Origin: Burkholderiaceae bacterium
GTDB lineage: Bacteria > Pseudomonadota > Gammaproteobacteria > Burkholderiales > Burkholderiaceae_D
Direction of reading: 5' to 3'
DNA length: 51,406 bases
NCBI GenBank assembly: GCA_018261755.1
Contig: JAGTRJ010000010.1
Location: 1 to 51,406 of the forward strand
Shown: positions 1-8,289 of the stretch, one piece after another
How the letters are laid out: the number at the start of each line of letters is the position of its first letter
Position numbering within the stretch: the stretch's first letter is position 1
Notes under the pieces: model-generated
The model's database searches: none
Seen by the model: only the letters and a program-made list of their open reading frames with translations
What the model was told of the DNA's origin: nothing
Program-made: the position numbers and the translations under genes

Positions 1-436
1 CCTGAGCGATCGGCTCATAGGCCTTGAAGTTTGCGTACGGGCCGGATGCGCCGAAGCCTTTCAGCGTTGCGTAGATGATGCCCGGGTTGATTTCTTGCAA
101 CCTTTCCAGCGTGTAGCCGAAACGGTCCAGAACGCCAGGACCGAAGTTTTCCATCATGACGTCGCTGTTCTTGACCAGCGCTTCGAACGCCTCGCAGCCA
201 GCTTTGCTCTTCATGTTGACCGTGATCGAGCGTTTGTTGCTGTTGAGCATCGTGAAGTACAAGCTATCCACATCCTTGATGTGACGCAGTTGCGAGCGGG
301 TGATGTCGCCCGTGCCCGGCGGCTCGAACTTGATGACGTCCGCGCCCATCCATGCCAGGAGCTGCGACGAGGTCGGACCCGCTTGAACGTGGGTCATGTC
401 GAGGACGCGCACGCCCGATAATGCATACTTACCCAT
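1..436 (-). CDS. frc: Formyl-CoA:oxalate CoA-transferase, N-terminal part (cut by window edge)
   Basis: Class III CoA-transferase that moves CoA from formyl-CoA to oxalate, feeding oxalyl-CoA decarboxylase in cytoplasmic oxalate catabolism. The 145 residues visible open with a [21 protein letters not shown]-type start; Gln18 matches the conserved active-site Gln17 of Frc. [24 protein letters not shown] and the GF(G)[12 protein letters not shown] region follow the Frc pattern closely. The catalytic aspartate (Asp169 in the family) lies beyond the edge and is not seen. The start at 436 is set by a GGAGG about 8 nt upstream. The partner oxalyl-CoA decarboxylase gene is not in the window. Other family III transferases are possible, but the resemblance to Frc is strong. 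Confidence 0.88.
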   Translation of the reverse strand, partial: MGKYALSGVRVLDMTHVQAGPTSSQLLAWMGADVIKFEPPGTGDITRSQLRHIKDVDSLYFTMLNSNKRSITVNMKSKAGCEAFEALVKNSDVMMENFGPGVLDRFGYTLERLQEINPGIIYATLKGFGASGPYANFKAYEPIAQ

Positions 437-1061
437 ATTGAACTACCTCCAATGTGAATCAGTTAGGTTAGTTTAAGTACTTAGTACCCTTTTTGTACAA
501 AGGGGGAAGTAAATACTTCCCCCATTGGTCTTACTACCTGCTTAACTATACTCACCGCTTGGTCGATGACGCAGACATCAGCCATGCACGCCCCTTTGCG
601 CTGCCGCTTTCTACTGCAACAAGTTGCCTTTCGCATGAATCCGTGCCCCTTAATAATCCGCGACGCTTAAAATCGACTTTTTCACCAACAGACAGACCCC
701 CCGCTCACGCGAAAATTCTGGCCTGCAAACTTCTCAAATACCCTGCACCGACAAACACGACAATCATCATCGCAATGCTTATGCTTACACCGGATATTCT
801 TAAGCTAATTACTATCATAGCCGTTCCGGCGCCGATACATTCTTGACCGCAGTCAATTTTCAGGACCTGGCTGGCGGTTTTTTTATGCCTCTGCGCCCTC
901 ATTCGAAACGCGGCGAAAAAACATCCAGCCGCTTCGCCAATGGCGCTGACCGCCTCGCGCCTCCGCAGGTAGCGCTTCCAGTGCGCATGCGTTTGACATC
1001 GCGCAGAATGCCGTTGCACAAACCAGCACAATATCGAATAAACCATTTTCAGGGAAACGCC
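437..1061. other. Intergenic region between frc and the nitroreductase
   Basis: About 625 bp with no convincing gene. The open frames on both strands have improbable composition. It holds a strong hairpin at 502-523, described separately. A weak candidate on the minus strand at 705-815 would encode a very hydrophobic 36-residue peptide, but its ribosome-binding site is poor and no family is recognised. The DNA is more AT-rich than its surroundings, consistent with divergent promoter regions. Confidence 0.5.
502..523 (-). promoter_or_regulatory. Perfect hairpin upstream of frc
   Basis: GGGGGAAGT, loop AAAT, ACTTCCCCC form a perfect 9-bp stem. It lies 66 nt upstream of the frc start codon. On the frc strand it is followed by TTTGTACAAAAAGG, only a short T run, so it is a poor classical terminator. 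It could be a leader or attenuator structure, an mRNA-stabilising element or an operator. The role is inferred from position only. Confidence 0.4.
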
Positions 1062-1649
1062 ATGGAAACCGGAAGCCAGCACAGAAAGCAAAGCCATCCT
1101 GTCAGTCAATTATTCATCGACCGCTGGTCCCCCAGGGCAATGTCAGGCGAAGGCATCGCTGAATCCGACCTGATGACACTGTTCGAGGCGGCACGGTGGG
1201 CGCCATCGTCGAACAACAACCAGCCGTGGCGCATTCTGTATGCGCGGCGCGAAAGCGCACACTGGCCGCTATTCCTCGGCTTGCTGACAGAGTCAAACCA
1301 GGTCTGGGCGCAGCATGCCGCCGCGCTGTTGCTGTTCATCTCGAAAACGACGTTCGATTTCAATGGCAAGCCATCGATCACGCATTCGTTCGACACCGGC
1401 GCTGCGTGGGAAAACCTGGCGCTGCAGGGATGGCTCAACGGCTACGTCGTGCACGGCATGCAAGGCTTCAGCTATCAGCGCGCCAGGGATGAGTTGCAAA
1501 TTCCGGATGCTTTCCAGATCGAAGCAATGGCGGCCATCGGCAAACCCGGCGCAGTCAGCACGCTGCCGGAAGCCTTACAGCAACGCGAATTTCCCAGCGA
1601 TCGGCGCGAATTGCAACAGACGGTGTGCGAAGGGCCGTTCCGGCTGTAG
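1062..1649 (+). CDS. Nitroreductase family FMN-dependent oxidoreductase
   Basis: A 195-residue cytoplasmic flavoprotein expected to use FMN and NAD(P)H to reduce nitro or quinone-type substrates; the substrate is unknown. The N-terminal FEAARWAPSSNNNQPWR stretch (near residue 40) is the FMN-binding signature of the family, and the DTGAAWENLALQGWLNG helix is typical. The ATG at 1062 is chosen because AGGGAAA precedes it and because homology begins here. The open frame extends further upstream to 843, but that extension has arginine-rich, non-protein-like composition. It stands alone, with yaeQ converging on it 8 bp downstream. Family call is sure, substrate not. Confidence 0.85.
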   Translation: METGSQHRKQSHPVSQLFIDRWSPRAMSGEGIAESDLMTLFEAARWAPSSNNNQPWRILYARRESAHWPLFLGLLTESNQVWAQHAAALLLFISKTTFDFNGKPSITHSFDTGAAWENLALQGWLNGYVVHGMQGFSYQRARDELQIPDAFQIEAMAAIGKPGAVSTLPEALQQREFPSDRRELQQTVCEGPFRL

Positions 1650-1657
1650 CCAGTCTG

Positions 1658-2203
1658 CTACGCCGCAGCCGGCTTCCACTTCAGCGGCTCAATCGCCACC
1701 GTCTGATCACCGCCGGTCCACAGCATTTGTCCATCCTGCACCGTGCACTGCAGTTGCATTGTGCGTTCGGCCAGTCTGGCCAGCGACTTGGTTTCCTCAA
1801 CCGGCAGGCGAAGCACAGTCAGGTTGGCTAGTCGCTCCAGCTTGCTGCGTTGCTGGTTCCACCAGACATCGGCCGCCTGACCGTAGCAAACCACCACCAC
1901 CCGCCGCGCGCGCCCGCACGCCTGACGCAACCGTTTTTCATCCGGCAAACCGGCTTCGAGCCAAAGTTCGATTGCGCCAGTCAAATCCTTTTGCCACAAA
2001 TCCGGCTCGTCGTCGCTGCTCAAGCCCTTGCCGAACGCCAGTTGCTCATCGGCGAACAGCGCGAACGCCAACAGGCGCACCATCATCCGTTCGTCGGTTT
2101 CGGACGGATGGCGCGCCAGCGTCAGCGGATATTCGTGATAGTGGTTGCGGTCGATGTCCGCCACCTGCAGACTAGCCTTGAAAATCGTTGCCTTGAGTGC
2201 CAT
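1658..2203 (-). CDS. yaeQ: YaeQ family protein
   Basis: A 181-residue protein beginning MALKATIFKASLQVADIDRN, very close to E. coli YaeQ, with the family's LARHPSETDERMMVRLLAFALFADE, DDEPDLWQKDLTGAIELWLE(A/L)GLPDEKR and ERTMQLQCTVQDG segments. YaeQ has a PD-(D/E)XK nuclease-like fold, and its biochemical role is unresolved. E. coli YaeQ was linked to suppression of rfaH-dependent haemolysin expression. The start at 2203 matches the family N terminus; the open frame continues upstream through a dispersed repeat and is not coding there. Its stop is 8 bp from the converging nitroreductase. The family assignment is firm. Confidence 0.9.
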   Translation of the reverse strand: MALKATIFKASLQVADIDRNHYHEYPLTLARHPSETDERMMVRLLAFALFADEQLAFGKGLSSDDEPDLWQKDLTGAIELWLEAGLPDEKRLRQACGRARRVVVVCYGQAADVWWNQQRSKLERLANLTVLRLPVEETKSLARLAERTMQLQCTVQDGQMLWTGGDQTVAIEPLKWKPAAA

Positions 2204-2220
2204 CGCGAAGCTCTTTTGCC

Positions 2221-2310
2221 CGAAATATACTGCCCGGTGTATTTTTAAACTGCCGCAGAAATTCGGGCCAGACAGGTATATTTCACCCCATACCCCCCCG
2301 GAATTTTCCG
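2221..2310 (+). repeat. Dispersed intergenic repeat, copy 1
   Basis: One of seven copies of a roughly 90-bp element. It carries the palindromic AAATATACT-N6-TGTATTTTT end (2223-2246), GAAATTCGGGCC in the middle (2259-2269) and the CCATACCCCC box (2287-2296), spaced 65 bp from the palindrome. It lies between the start of yaeQ and the stop of prfC. No inverted terminal repeats or target-site duplications were established by eye. Confidence 0.75.
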
Positions 2311-2376
2311 CACCGTACCTTCGGCGGCACATTGCGCGCAAGACGCACGCTGCGCCGCCGCGCTTACGCCATCCCG

Positions 2377-4026
2377 TCAGCCGTCCTCGCCCACCTTCAC
2401 CGCATGTTCGCGCGTTTCGTGGAAAGTCAGCTTCGGCCAGCGTTCCTGCGTCAGCCGCAGGTTCACCGACGAGGTTGCCAGATACGCCAGATTGCCCGCC
2501 GCATCGTGCGCCAGATTGTGCGATAGCGCCTTTTCGAAATCACCAAGAATGCGCTTGTCGTCACCGCTGACCCAGCGCGCGCTACTGATGCTGGTGCCTT
2601 CGAACGCGGCATCGACGCCGTATTCGTGCAGCAGACGGCTGGCGACCACCTCGAACTGCAGCACGCCGACTGCGCCCAGGATCAGATCGCCGCCGGCCAG
2701 CGGCTTGAACACCTGCACCGCGCCCTCTTCGCCCAGCTGCTGCAAGCCTTTTTGCAACTGCTTGATCTTCAGCGGATTCCGGATGCGCACCACGCGGAAG
2801 AAATCCGGCGCGAAGTACGGAATGCCGGTGAATTGCAGCAGTTCGCCTTCGGAAAAGCTGTCGCCAATCTGCATGTTGCCGTGGTTCGGCAAGCCGATGA
2901 TGTCGCCCGCGTACGCCTCTTCCACCTGCTCGCGGCTGGACGCCATGAAGGTCACCACGCTGGACACGCGTACGTCGCGCCCCAGCCGCAGGTGGCGGAT
3001 GCGCATGCCGCGCTCGAACCGGCCGGAACAGACGCGCAGGAACGCGATTCGGTCGCGGTGCGCCGGATCCATGTTGGCCTGAATCTTGAACACGAAGCCG
3101 GAAAACGCCGGCTCGGTCGGCCCGACCATGCGCACGGTCGCATCGCGCGGGCGCGGCGGCTGCGCCCAGTCAAGCAGCGCATTCAAAATTTCGCGCACGC
3201 CGAAGTTGTTAATCGCCGAACCAAAAAACACCGGCGTCAGCTCACCGGCGAGGAATTCTTCCAGGTTGAACGGGTTCGATGCGCCATGCACCAGTTCAAC
3301 CTCGTTCCGCAACTGTTCGATCTCCATCGGGAACATTTCGTCCAGTTTCGGATTGGCGATGCCCTTGATGATCTCGAACGCCTGATCGGCACGCTCGCTG
3401 CCGGCCTCGAACAGCATGATCTCGTCGTTGATCAGGTGGTACACGCCGCGGAAAGTCTTGCCCATGCCGATCGGCCAGGTGATGGGCGCGCAACGGATCT
3501 TCAGCACCGTCTCGACCTCGTCCAGCAGTTCCAGCGGGTCACGCGCTTCGCGGTCGAGCTTATTCATGAAGGTGATGATCGGCGTATTGCGCATCCGGCA
3601 CACGTTCAGCAGCTTGATCGTCTGCTCCTCAACGCCATTGCCGGCGTCGATCACCATCAGCGCCGAATCGACCGCCGTCAGCACACGGTAGGTATCCTCG
3701 GAAAAGTCCTGGTGGCCTGGCGTATCGAGCAAGTTGACCACATGGTCACGATACTCGAACTGCATCACCGAACTGGCGACCGAAATGCCGCGCTGCTTTT
3801 CAATGTCCATCCAGTCAGAAGTCGCATGGCGCGCGCTCTTTCGCGCCTTGACCGTGCCGGCGAGCTGAATCGCACCTGAAAACAGCAGCAGCTTCTCGGT
3901 CAGCGTGGTCTTGCCAGCGTCCGGATGCGAGATGATGCCGAACGTGCGGCGGCGCGCGACTTCCTTCGCGATCAGTTTCGAGAGGGCATCATTGCTGGAT
4001 GAAGGTTTGTCCTGTTCGGCTTCCAT
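2377..4026 (-). CDS. prfC: Peptide chain release factor 3 (RF3)
   Basis: Translational GTPase that recycles RF1 and RF2 from the ribosome after peptide release. It has 549 residues against about 530 for E. coli RF3, with a slightly longer N terminus. GTPase motifs are all visible: G1 HPDAGKTT (34-41), the G2 region around RGIS (79-82), G3 DTPGHQDF (101-108) and G4 NKLD (155-158), followed by the EF-Tu-like domain II and the RF3 C-terminal domain. The start at 4026 is preferred because family homology begins near the [27 protein letters not shown] stretch shortly after it. The open frame extends 26 codons further but looks non-coding. Identity is firm. Confidence 0.95.
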   Translation of the reverse strand: MEAEQDKPSSSNDALSKLIAKEVARRRTFGIISHPDAGKTTLTEKLLLFSGAIQLAGTVKARKSARHATSDWMDIEKQRGISVASSVMQFEYRDHVVNLLDTPGHQDFSEDTYRVLTAVDSALMVIDAGNGVEEQTIKLLNVCRMRNTPIITFMNKLDREARDPLELLDEVETVLKIRCAPITWPIGMGKTFRGVYHLINDEIMLFEAGSERADQAFEIIKGIANPKLDEMFPMEIEQLRNEVELVHGASNPFNLEEFLAGELTPVFFGSAINNFGVREILNALLDWAQPPRPRDATVRMVGPTEPAFSGFVFKIQANMDPAHRDRIAFLRVCSGRFERGMRIRHLRLGRDVRVSSVVTFMASSREQVEEAYAGDIIGLPNHGNMQIGDSFSEGELLQFTGIPYFAPDFFRVVRIRNPLKIKQLQKGLQQLGEEGAVQVFKPLAGGDLILGAVGVLQFEVVASRLLHEYGVDAAFEGTSISSARWVSGDDKRILGDFEKALSHNLAHDAAGNLAYLATSSVNLRLTQERWPKLTFHETREHAVKVGEDG

Positions 4027-4135
4027 GAGGTCTGTCTTTGATGGAAAACGTGCAAGTTTAATAGCTATTGGCGCCCTCGTCCAATGACAGTAAGATGGCC
4101 GCATTGCTCATTTGACCATCTTCAGAAAGGCTGCC

Positions 4136-5569
4136 ATGCGTCACACCTGTCCGCTTCTGCTGCTCTCTGCCCTGCTGTTGTCCACGCCGACCATTCATGC
4201 CGAACGCCTGCGCAGCACGCTCGCCGACCAAAAGGAGGTCGCCGTCACAATCTACAACAGCGATCTGGCGCTGGTGAAGGATCAGCGCAAAATCGCCCTG
4301 AAAGGCGGCACGTTTGATCTGGCTTTTCGCGACGTAAGCGCACTGATGCGGCCGGAAACTGCGCTGCTGAGGAGCGTATCCGCGCCGGGCAAACTGTCGG
4401 TGGTCGAGCAGAATTTCAATTTCGACCTGCTGACGCCGCAAAAAATGCTGGAAAAATATGTCGGCAAAACCGTGACTGTGGTCAAAACCAATCCGCACAC
4501 CGGAGCTGAAACGCGCGAACAGGCGCGCGTGCTGGCGGCCAACAACGGCGTCGTGCTGAAGATCGGCAACCGGATCGAAACCGGGTTTCCCGGCCGGATC
4601 GTGTATGGCGACGTGCCATCCAACCTGTATGACCGCCCCACGCTGGAAATGACGCTGCACAATAACGGCGCGCAGCAGCAGAACGTCGAACTCAGCTACC
4701 TGACCGGCGGACTGGCGTGGAAGGCGGATTACGTCGCCAACCTGAATGCGGACGACTCGCGGCTGGATCTTTCCGGCTGGGTCACGCTGACCAACACCAG
4801 TGGCGCCACCTACCGCAACGCAAAACTGCAACTGGTCGCTGGCGATGTGAACCGCGTGCGCGAAACGATGACCGCTGGCGCACCTCGCCTGACAATGAAA
4901 GCGGCACCAGCGCCCAGCACCGCCATCGCACAAGAATCGCTGCTCGAATACCACCTGTACACGCTTGAACGGCCAACCACCATCGCGGAAAACCAGACCA
5001 AGCAGGTAGCGCTACTGGCAGCGACCAATGTGCCGGTGAAAAAGGAACTGCTGCTGCGCGGCAGCGACTATTACTACCGCAGCAGCTACGGCGATCTGGG
5101 CCAGAAAATGAAACTCGGCGTATTCGTCGAATTTGAAAACAAGGCGTCGGGCAACCTCGGCCTGCCACTGCCCAAGGGCGTGATTCGCGTTTACAAACGG
5201 GATGGCAGCGGCAACGCTCAATTCGTCGGCGAAGACCGGATCGACCACACGCCTAAAAACGAAACCATCCGGCTGAAACTGGGCGATGCGTTCGACGTCA
5301 CCGCCGACAAAAAACAAACCAGCTTCCGCAAGATCGATGGCGACAAAAAGTACAACTACACCTTCGAAAGTGCCTACCAGATTGTGCTGAAGAATGCGAA
5401 AAAGGAAGACGTCACTGTCACCGTGCAGGAACCCATGCCGGGTGACTGGAAAATCAGCGACGAAAGCCATCCGCATGTGAAGTCGGCCAGCAACACCGCG
5501 ACTTGGCAAATCAAGGTACCAGCCGAAAGCCGCACCACGCTGACCTACACCACCACCGTGCGCTATTGA
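4136..5569 (+). CDS. Secreted DUF4139 domain protein
   Basis: A 477-residue exported protein. Residues 1-22 form a signal peptide ending IHA before ERLRSTLADQ. The body carries the DUF4139 features: an N-terminal VTIYNSDLALVKDQR segment, NLYDRPTLEMTLHN, and the YLTGGLAWKADYVANL and GWVTLTNTSGATYRNAKLQLVAGDVN motifs, ending in a beta-rich C terminus (TLTYTTTVRY). The family's function is unknown; related proteins are extracytoplasmic. The start at 4136 is chosen for the AGAAAGG 7 nt upstream and the clean signal peptide, over an in-frame ATG at 4112. Its stop directly abuts an integrase remnant, but its C terminus looks complete. Confidence 0.85.
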   Translation: MRHTCPLLLLSALLLSTPTIHAERLRSTLADQKEVAVTIYNSDLALVKDQRKIALKGGTFDLAFRDVSALMRPETALLRSVSAPGKLSVVEQNFNFDLLTPQKMLEKYVGKTVTVVKTNPHTGAETREQARVLAANNGVVLKIGNRIETGFPGRIVYGDVPSNLYDRPTLEMTLHNNGAQQQNVELSYLTGGLAWKADYVANLNADDSRLDLSGWVTLTNTSGATYRNAKLQLVAGDVNRVRETMTAGAPRLTMKAAPAPSTAIAQESLLEYHLYTLERPTTIAENQTKQVALLAATNVPVKKELLLRGSDYYYRSSYGDLGQKMKLGVFVEFENKASGNLGLPLPKGVIRVYKRDGSGNAQFVGEDRIDHTPKNETIRLKLGDAFDVTADKKQTSFRKIDGDKKYNYTFESAYQIVLKNAKKEDVTVTVQEPMPGDWKISDESHPHVKSASNTATWQIKVPAESRTTLTYTTTVRY

Positions 5570-5856
5570 ACCTTGAGCTAAGCCATGCTTGGACATGGCT
5601 GGCATCGAAGAATCGTCGCCCCATTTCTGTGCCATTGAATGATGCTGCTATCGCAGTGCTGGAACGACAGAATGGTAATACCCCACAAGAGTGTTCTCTC
5701 TTAATGCAGCTAATGCGAAAGCATGGCAGGCTGCCTTGAAGAGGGGCGGGGGGAGAACTGGGGCGATATGCGCAGTTTGCTCCTGACCATCTGGCGCAAG
5801 CTGCTTCGCGGTTGGAGGAGGTATTGGCTGGCTACGATTTAGCTACGCAAGGCTAA
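5570..5856 (+). pseudogene. Remnant of a phage-type tyrosine integrase
   Basis: Three pieces of a tyrosine recombinase can be read in order. ELSHAWTWLASKNRRPISVP then LNDAAIAVLERQNG starts right after the DUF4139 stop. After a frame change comes VFSLNAANAKAWQAALKR. Then, after loss of the HxxR block, RRYAQFAPDHLAQAASRLEE up to the TAA at 5854. These align with the intact integrase downstream (KLEWSQVDIARKVAWIHP, VNTKAWYKALERAG, RRYAHLAPEQFSQHAKVVDD). The N-terminal half, catalytic Arg I and HxxR are missing, so it is inactive. It sits next to a tRNA-Phe fragment exactly as the intact integrase does, so it marks an older integration at the same site. Confidence 0.8.
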
Positions 5857-5862
5857 AAAGAA

Positions 5863-5890
5863 AAACGGCTTACATCGCTGTAAGCCGTTT
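5863..5890 (-). terminator. Intrinsic terminator (left copy, originally downstream of tRNA-Phe)
   Basis: AAACGGCTTACA, loop TCGC, TGTAAGCCGTTT form a perfect 12-bp stem. On the minus strand it is followed by TTTTCTTTTT, a proper T tract, so it terminates leftward transcription such as that from tRNA-Phe. A structure of the same kind lies in the same place relative to the full tRNA at 9336-9365. Confidence 0.7.
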
Positions 5891-5893
5891 GAA

Positions 5894-5940
5894 TCTGGTG
5901 GCCAGGGACAGAATCGAACTGTCGACACGCGGATTTTCAG
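5894..5940. repeat. Attachment-site repeat attL (tRNA-Phe 3' half)
   Basis: A 47-bp sequence identical to 9381-9427. It covers the CCA end, acceptor 3' strand, T arm, variable loop and anticodon 3' stem of tRNA-Phe, then diverges. It is the left boundary of the islet and the scar of site-specific integration at the tRNA 3' end. Confidence 0.85.
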
Positions 5941-6237
5941 CCGCTTATTGATTTTGTAAATATTGTTTAATATCAATCGCTTACAATGCTTGCCGGCATT
6001 GAAAAACCACAGTAAACAACCGAAACAAGCTTTAATTAATGGTGTTGTGTCACAAATTTGGCACATCACTCTCAGTTGAGATGGGGCGTTTAAATTTTTA
6101 ACGTTGGCGGTCAGACATCCGACCAGCTGATTACGAAGCGTTCAGAGACTTTTGAATATTCTCCCAAAATCCGACATTGATTCTCGTTGCATAACCGCCA
6201 CCGATTCTCATTTCATATCATCCAATCATAGGCAGGA
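5941..6237. other. Non-coding left end of the islet
   Basis: Roughly 300 AT-rich bases with no credible gene. At 6051-6065 it contains CACAAATTTGGCACA, which matches CACAATTTTGGCACA at 9300-9314 (inside the 3' end of the integrase gene) with one mismatch. These may be integrase arm-type sites or a trace of another integrase C terminus. Confidence 0.35.
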
Positions 6238-6468
6238 ATGTCTACTGCGGCCGGGGTAGTTCAGGGCAGTGATTGCGAAAGCACAAAAATTCTAACTATT
6301 GACGAACTAACACGATTGCTTGTCGAATACATTAGCGTATCAAACACAAAATATGAAGCTAATGCGCATGAGTCCAAGAATGAAAAATCTGTGGAAGCCA
6401 TGGATTATCTTAGCCAGCATCTTTACCGTTGGCATGGCAGCGTTCTTGGTTTTTACAACACCAACTAA
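6238..6468 (+). CDS. Possible small protein or frameshifted N-terminus of the next gene
   Basis: A 76-codon frame starting at an ATG preceded by AGGCAGGA. It encodes an acidic, helix-prone stretch (ILTIDELTRLLVEYISVSNTK). It overlaps the following membrane-protein frame by about 115 bp, which is unusual for two separate genes. It may be the true cytoplasmic N-terminus of that protein, joined by a one-base skip near the A-run at 6379-6384, where the other frame enters a membrane segment. Whether that is decay, a sequence error or programmed frameshifting cannot be decided here. Confidence 0.3.
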   Translation: MSTAAGVVQGSDCESTKILTIDELTRLLVEYISVSNTKYEANAHESKNEKSVEAMDYLSQHLYRWHGSVLGFYNTN

Positions 6469-7162
6469 CGTAAGCTTTCCTTTGGTCAAAGGCACAAAGC
6501 TAACGGTCTCAGCATTCCGCCTTCAGCAAAGTGGTCTGCCACTCATTCTCGAGTTTAAAAAAGCTGTCGATAACAAGCGCCCCGAGCACGATAATTCAGC
6601 CACTTCCGTTGATCCGTGTAAAACGGGATACCTCTATTACCCAGCATCAGGGGAACCGATAAAAGTCAAGGAGTGTCTCTTTTACAAGCGTCCAGAGCAC
6701 GGGAGTCAAGCTACTCACTTTGATTGGAGGAAAACAGGATACCTCTATTACGTGTCACCAGGGGAGCCGGTAAAAATCAGGATAACGAAGATGGCTACCA
6801 AAGAAAGCGTCATTTTTGAGGCGACACCAGGAGATGCTTGCAATGACGACAGATGCAGACGAAGGCTGGTACCGTACATAGATGACGGAGATCCGAAGCG
6901 CTTCACTTGGCCTCCAACTGGAGGATTGCTTCTGCCTGCTGGAAATTCCGACCTGCAGATTGATGTCATGGAAGTTGGTGAGCGCATTTCAGGCGAACAA
7001 GTGACTCTTAAGATAGAGCCACCCTTGGACTTCAAGTTTGTCTCCGCAGACCCTCTCTCTAGGCTTCTTTGGTGGTTCTTCTTTTGGCCGTTCTATGCAT
7101 TTGTCTTGCTTGCCTGGGCGATCCTTTTGATATTGATAGGTCTTCCAGGCACACCTGAGTGA
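6353..7162 (+). CDS. Hypothetical membrane protein with an internal tandem duplication (islet cargo)
   Basis: Up to 269 residues, family not recognised. A membrane segment near the N-terminus (WIILASIFTVGMAAFLVF) and another at the C-terminus (FFFWPFYAFVLLAWAILLIL) bracket a soluble, probably extracytoplasmic region of about 190 residues. That region holds two copies of a 37-residue unit (KRPEH...KTGYLYY...GEP(I/V)K(V/I)), encoded by a 111-bp tandem duplication starting at 6573 and 6684. The start is uncertain: 6353 and 6380 are the ATG choices, a TTG at 6320 is possible, and none has a good ribosome-binding site. The overlapping frame at 6238 may supply the real N terminus. It sits alone in the islet's left half. 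Confidence 0.55.
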   Translation: MKLMRMSPRMKNLWKPWIILASIFTVGMAAFLVFTTPTNVSFPLVKGTKLTVSAFRLQQSGLPLILEFKKAVDNKRPEHDNSATSVDPCKTGYLYYPASGEPIKVKECLFYKRPEHGSQATHFDWRKTGYLYYVSPGEPVKIRITKMATKESVIFEATPGDACNDDRCRRRLVPYIDDGDPKRFTWPPTGGLLLPAGNSDLQIDVMEVGERISGEQVTLKIEPPLDFKFVSADPLSRLLWWFFFWPFYAFVLLAWAILLILIGLPGTPE

Positions 7163-7378
7163 TCAGCTTAAATTTAAAGCCCATCTTGAAGACTGTGTCG
7201 TGGCGTTTTGTTATGCAAATATCTGGCGGATTTGAATGCGAAATTGTGATGGTTTTCAGATCTGAACCACTGGCGGCTTTAGGGGGAGAATTAGTGGCGG
7301 AATCCGTGCGAATACTCAGGATCAAAAATGGCAGGTCTAGAGCGCACTTAGTCAGGGCATAGACTTATATGAAACAAC

Positions 7379-8212
7379 ATGCGCTTTAACAAACTATCTG
7401 CTAGCGACATCCGTCTTTTTCTTGCAAATTCTGTAGCATTTGAGGAGCTTGTTGAAGAGGTCAACAACGGAATCAAAGCCAATCCTTCTAGCTTTTTTCC
7501 AGACAACTGTATCCGCCCCTTTTGGTGCCGTTACTATGAAATGCCGATACATGAGCATATTACCCGCGTTGCTGGTACGTTTTGTATGCAAGATGAGCTT
7601 TCTGGATTCGGGAGTACATCTGAACACATAAAAGCAACTGCCGAGTTGCTGGGTTATATCGGGAATGTTGAGGAGTCATGCCTCGCCGAAATGGCTAGAG
7701 AAATAAATGACGGTGTAGTTGATAAAAATAACGCTATTCTGGCGCTAGCGCACGGCACCTCTTTGCAACGCACATTTCGTTGTTTGTTGATTTATGGTTG
7801 CTATCTCAATGAGCTGATTACCCTCGTTTCTGCTGGCGGAAAACATGCCGACAAGGCACTTTTCTGCGCTGTTCGAATCGATCCAACTGTAGTTGGTTGC
7901 TCTGCTGTGATGGGTCGCATTAGCCAAGCGGTAATGCAAAGCGACGAAAAATTCATGAAAAACCTCAGGAATGCAATGAGTGGCAAGCTGGGCAAACAAG
8001 ATGAAATGAATGCCCAAAAACGGCGGTTGGTATTGCAGATTCTTCATGAGGAAGGCGCACTTAAGCTCTCGGATGATGACCTGTATGAACTCTTTGTTAC
8101 CGAACTAGGCATTTACGACACACACATGAAGGATGGTTTGGAGAAATCGGATGCTGCGAGAAGCCTGCGGCAAATGGCATATAGGTTTATTAGGGAAAAG
8201 TCATCTACATAA
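7379..8212 (+). CDS. Hypothetical protein (islet cargo)
   Basis: A 277-residue, largely helical soluble protein with no signal peptide, no membrane segment and no motif I can assign. Acidic and hydrophobic stretches alternate, such as SVAFEELVEEVNNGIK near the N terminus and LSDDDLYELFVTELGIYD near the C terminus. A central region, LQRTFRCLLIYGCYLNELITL, is cysteine-containing and amphipathic. The ATG at 7379 lacks a clear ribosome-binding site. It lies between the membrane protein and the integrase on the same strand, 216 bp after the former. Being carried on a tRNA islet makes a fitness or defence role possible, but nothing in the protein shows it. Confidence 0.65.
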   Translation: MRFNKLSASDIRLFLANSVAFEELVEEVNNGIKANPSSFFPDNCIRPFWCRYYEMPIHEHITRVAGTFCMQDELSGFGSTSEHIKATAELLGYIGNVEESCLAEMAREINDGVVDKNNAILALAHGTSLQRTFRCLLIYGCYLNELITLVSAGGKHADKALFCAVRIDPTVVGCSAVMGRISQAVMQSDEKFMKNLRNAMSGKLGKQDEMNAQKRRLVLQILHEEGALKLSDDDLYELFVTELGIYDTHMKDGLEKSDAARSLRQMAYRFIREKSST

Positions 8213-8289
8213 AAACGCAAATTTTGTGTAGATGCATTGGCAAAGCCTCATGCATAAAGTCTGTATCCGTTGCAGGAAACGAAAGTCGT

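Noticed and set aside
705-815. Short hydrophobic frame (36 codons) on the minus strand upstream of frc
   Set aside because: No good ribosome-binding site, no family resemblance to known small transporter subunits, and the surrounding longer frame has non-coding composition.
493-846. 117-codon open frame on the plus strand opposite the frc leader
   Set aside because: Composition is not protein-like, it has no ribosome-binding site, and it runs through the perfect hairpin and AT-rich spacer.
842-886. Possible terminator with GGCGGTTTTTTT
   Set aside because: Only a 5-bp stem with a long loop can be drawn, and no upstream gene on that strand needs it.
2626-3879. Long plus-strand open frame opposite prfC, and similar long frames opposite leuS and the ABC transporter
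   Set aside because: These mirror GC-rich coding sequence on the other strand. They are His/Arg/Gln-rich without domains, while the minus-strand proteins are clearly real.
7159-7362. 67-codon frame after the islet membrane protein, GTG start overlapping the stop codon
   Set aside because: The coupling-like overlap is attractive, but there is no family resemblance and the composition is ambiguous. Left uncalled.
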